A DNA stretch of 5,264 nt from Dehalococcoidia bacterium (GTDB lineage Bacteria; Chloroflexota; Dehalococcoidia; JACQUA01): NCBI GenBank assembly GCA_030689845.1, contig JAUYHV010000211.1, positions 1-5,264 on the forward strand, written 5' to 3'. Under the pieces are notes generated by a model that ran no database searches, was not told where the DNA came from, and was given only the letters and a program-made list of their open reading frames with translations. This document shows, one piece after another, positions 5,127-5,264 of the stretch. The translations under genes were made by a program, and so were the position numbers. Position 1 is the first letter of the stretch, and each line of letters starts with the position of its first letter.

Positions 5127-5264
5127 GTAGTGTCTCTAATATCTCTTTACAATTTGCGGTGCCATTGGTGTCATTCCCGCGAAAGCGGGAATCCAGAGCA
5201 ACAGACTGGATTCCGGGTCAAGCCCGGAATGACAAAGATTGTAAGGCCAATTATGAGACACTAC
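5127..5264. repeat. MITE-like element with terminal inverted repeats and REP-like hairpins
   Basis: GTAGTGTCTC (5127-5136) is the perfect reverse complement of GAGACACTAC (5255-5264). A second pair, TTACAAT (5147-5153) and ATTGTAA (5238-5244), lies exactly 20 bases in from each end. Within are GTCATTCC (5170-5177)/GGAATGAC (5226-5233) and two hairpins: ATTCCCGC-gaaa-GCGGGAAT (5173-5192) and ATTCCGGG-tcaag-CCCGGAAT (5210-5230). GGAATCCAG (5188-5196) can instead pair with CTGGATTCC (5206-5214). The core resembles the ATTCCCGCgaaaGCGGGAAT repeat that is dispersed in many bacterial genomes. The 138 bases have no coding capacity, which suggests a non-autonomous element mobilised by a transposase elsewhere. 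The right end falls on the window edge, so target duplication cannot be seen. Confidence 0.8.

Noticed and set aside
5127..5264. A CRISPR array or tRNA suggested by the hairpins at the right edge
   Set aside because: There is no set of equal repeats with spacers and no cloverleaf or T-loop consensus. The symmetric terminal inverted repeats point to a MITE.

Overview
The window looks like chromosomal DNA from an anaerobic bacterium, most likely of the Clostridia/Peptococcaceae type. This is an inference from three things: a formate-tetrahydrofolate ligase gene next to an ADP-forming acyl-CoA synthetase alpha-subunit gene, TTG and GTG starts behind purine-rich ribosome binding sites, and moderate G+C with AT-richer spacers. 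Nothing in the sequence fixes the species.

Layout, left to right. (1) 3-182: the C-terminal 59 codons of fhs (formate-tetrahydrofolate ligase). (2) 183-417: a spacer with a GC-rich hairpin, a cluster of competing inverted repeats and a plausible promoter. (3) 418-1896: a CoA-binding, succinyl-CoA-synthetase-alpha-like protein with the catalytic His and Glu of the ADP-forming acetyl-CoA synthetase alpha subunit, but no ATP-grasp partner nearby. (4) 1909-2970: complete queA (queuosine biosynthesis), 12 bases downstream and probably co-transcribed. (5) 3109-3345 and 3326-3772: an overlapping AbrB-type antitoxin and PIN-domain toxin pair (VapBC-like), with a palindrome over its putative -10 box. 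(6) 3861-4077: a second, promoterless and startless copy of the last 71 codons of queA, followed by a strong intrinsic terminator. (7) 4122-5024, minus strand: a soluble DUF2156/GNAT-like protein convergent with queA. (8) 5127-5264: a symmetric MITE-like element with 10-bp perfect terminal inverted repeats and nested REP-like hairpins, ending exactly at the window edge.

The main story is the queA locus. The toxin-antitoxin module lies between two direct copies of the queA 3' end (about 93% identical; homology runs from GGAAGCCTGG to the stop codon). The full-length gene has lost its terminator, whereas the orphan tail still has one. The differences between the copies are mostly synonymous, and the orphan tail fits the QueA family consensus better than the tail of the intact gene. 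This suggests that an incoming segment carrying its own queA tail integrated into queA, restored the reading frame and pushed the original tail downstream, much as genomic islands do at gene 3' ends. That history is inference. The repeat itself is read directly from the sequence.
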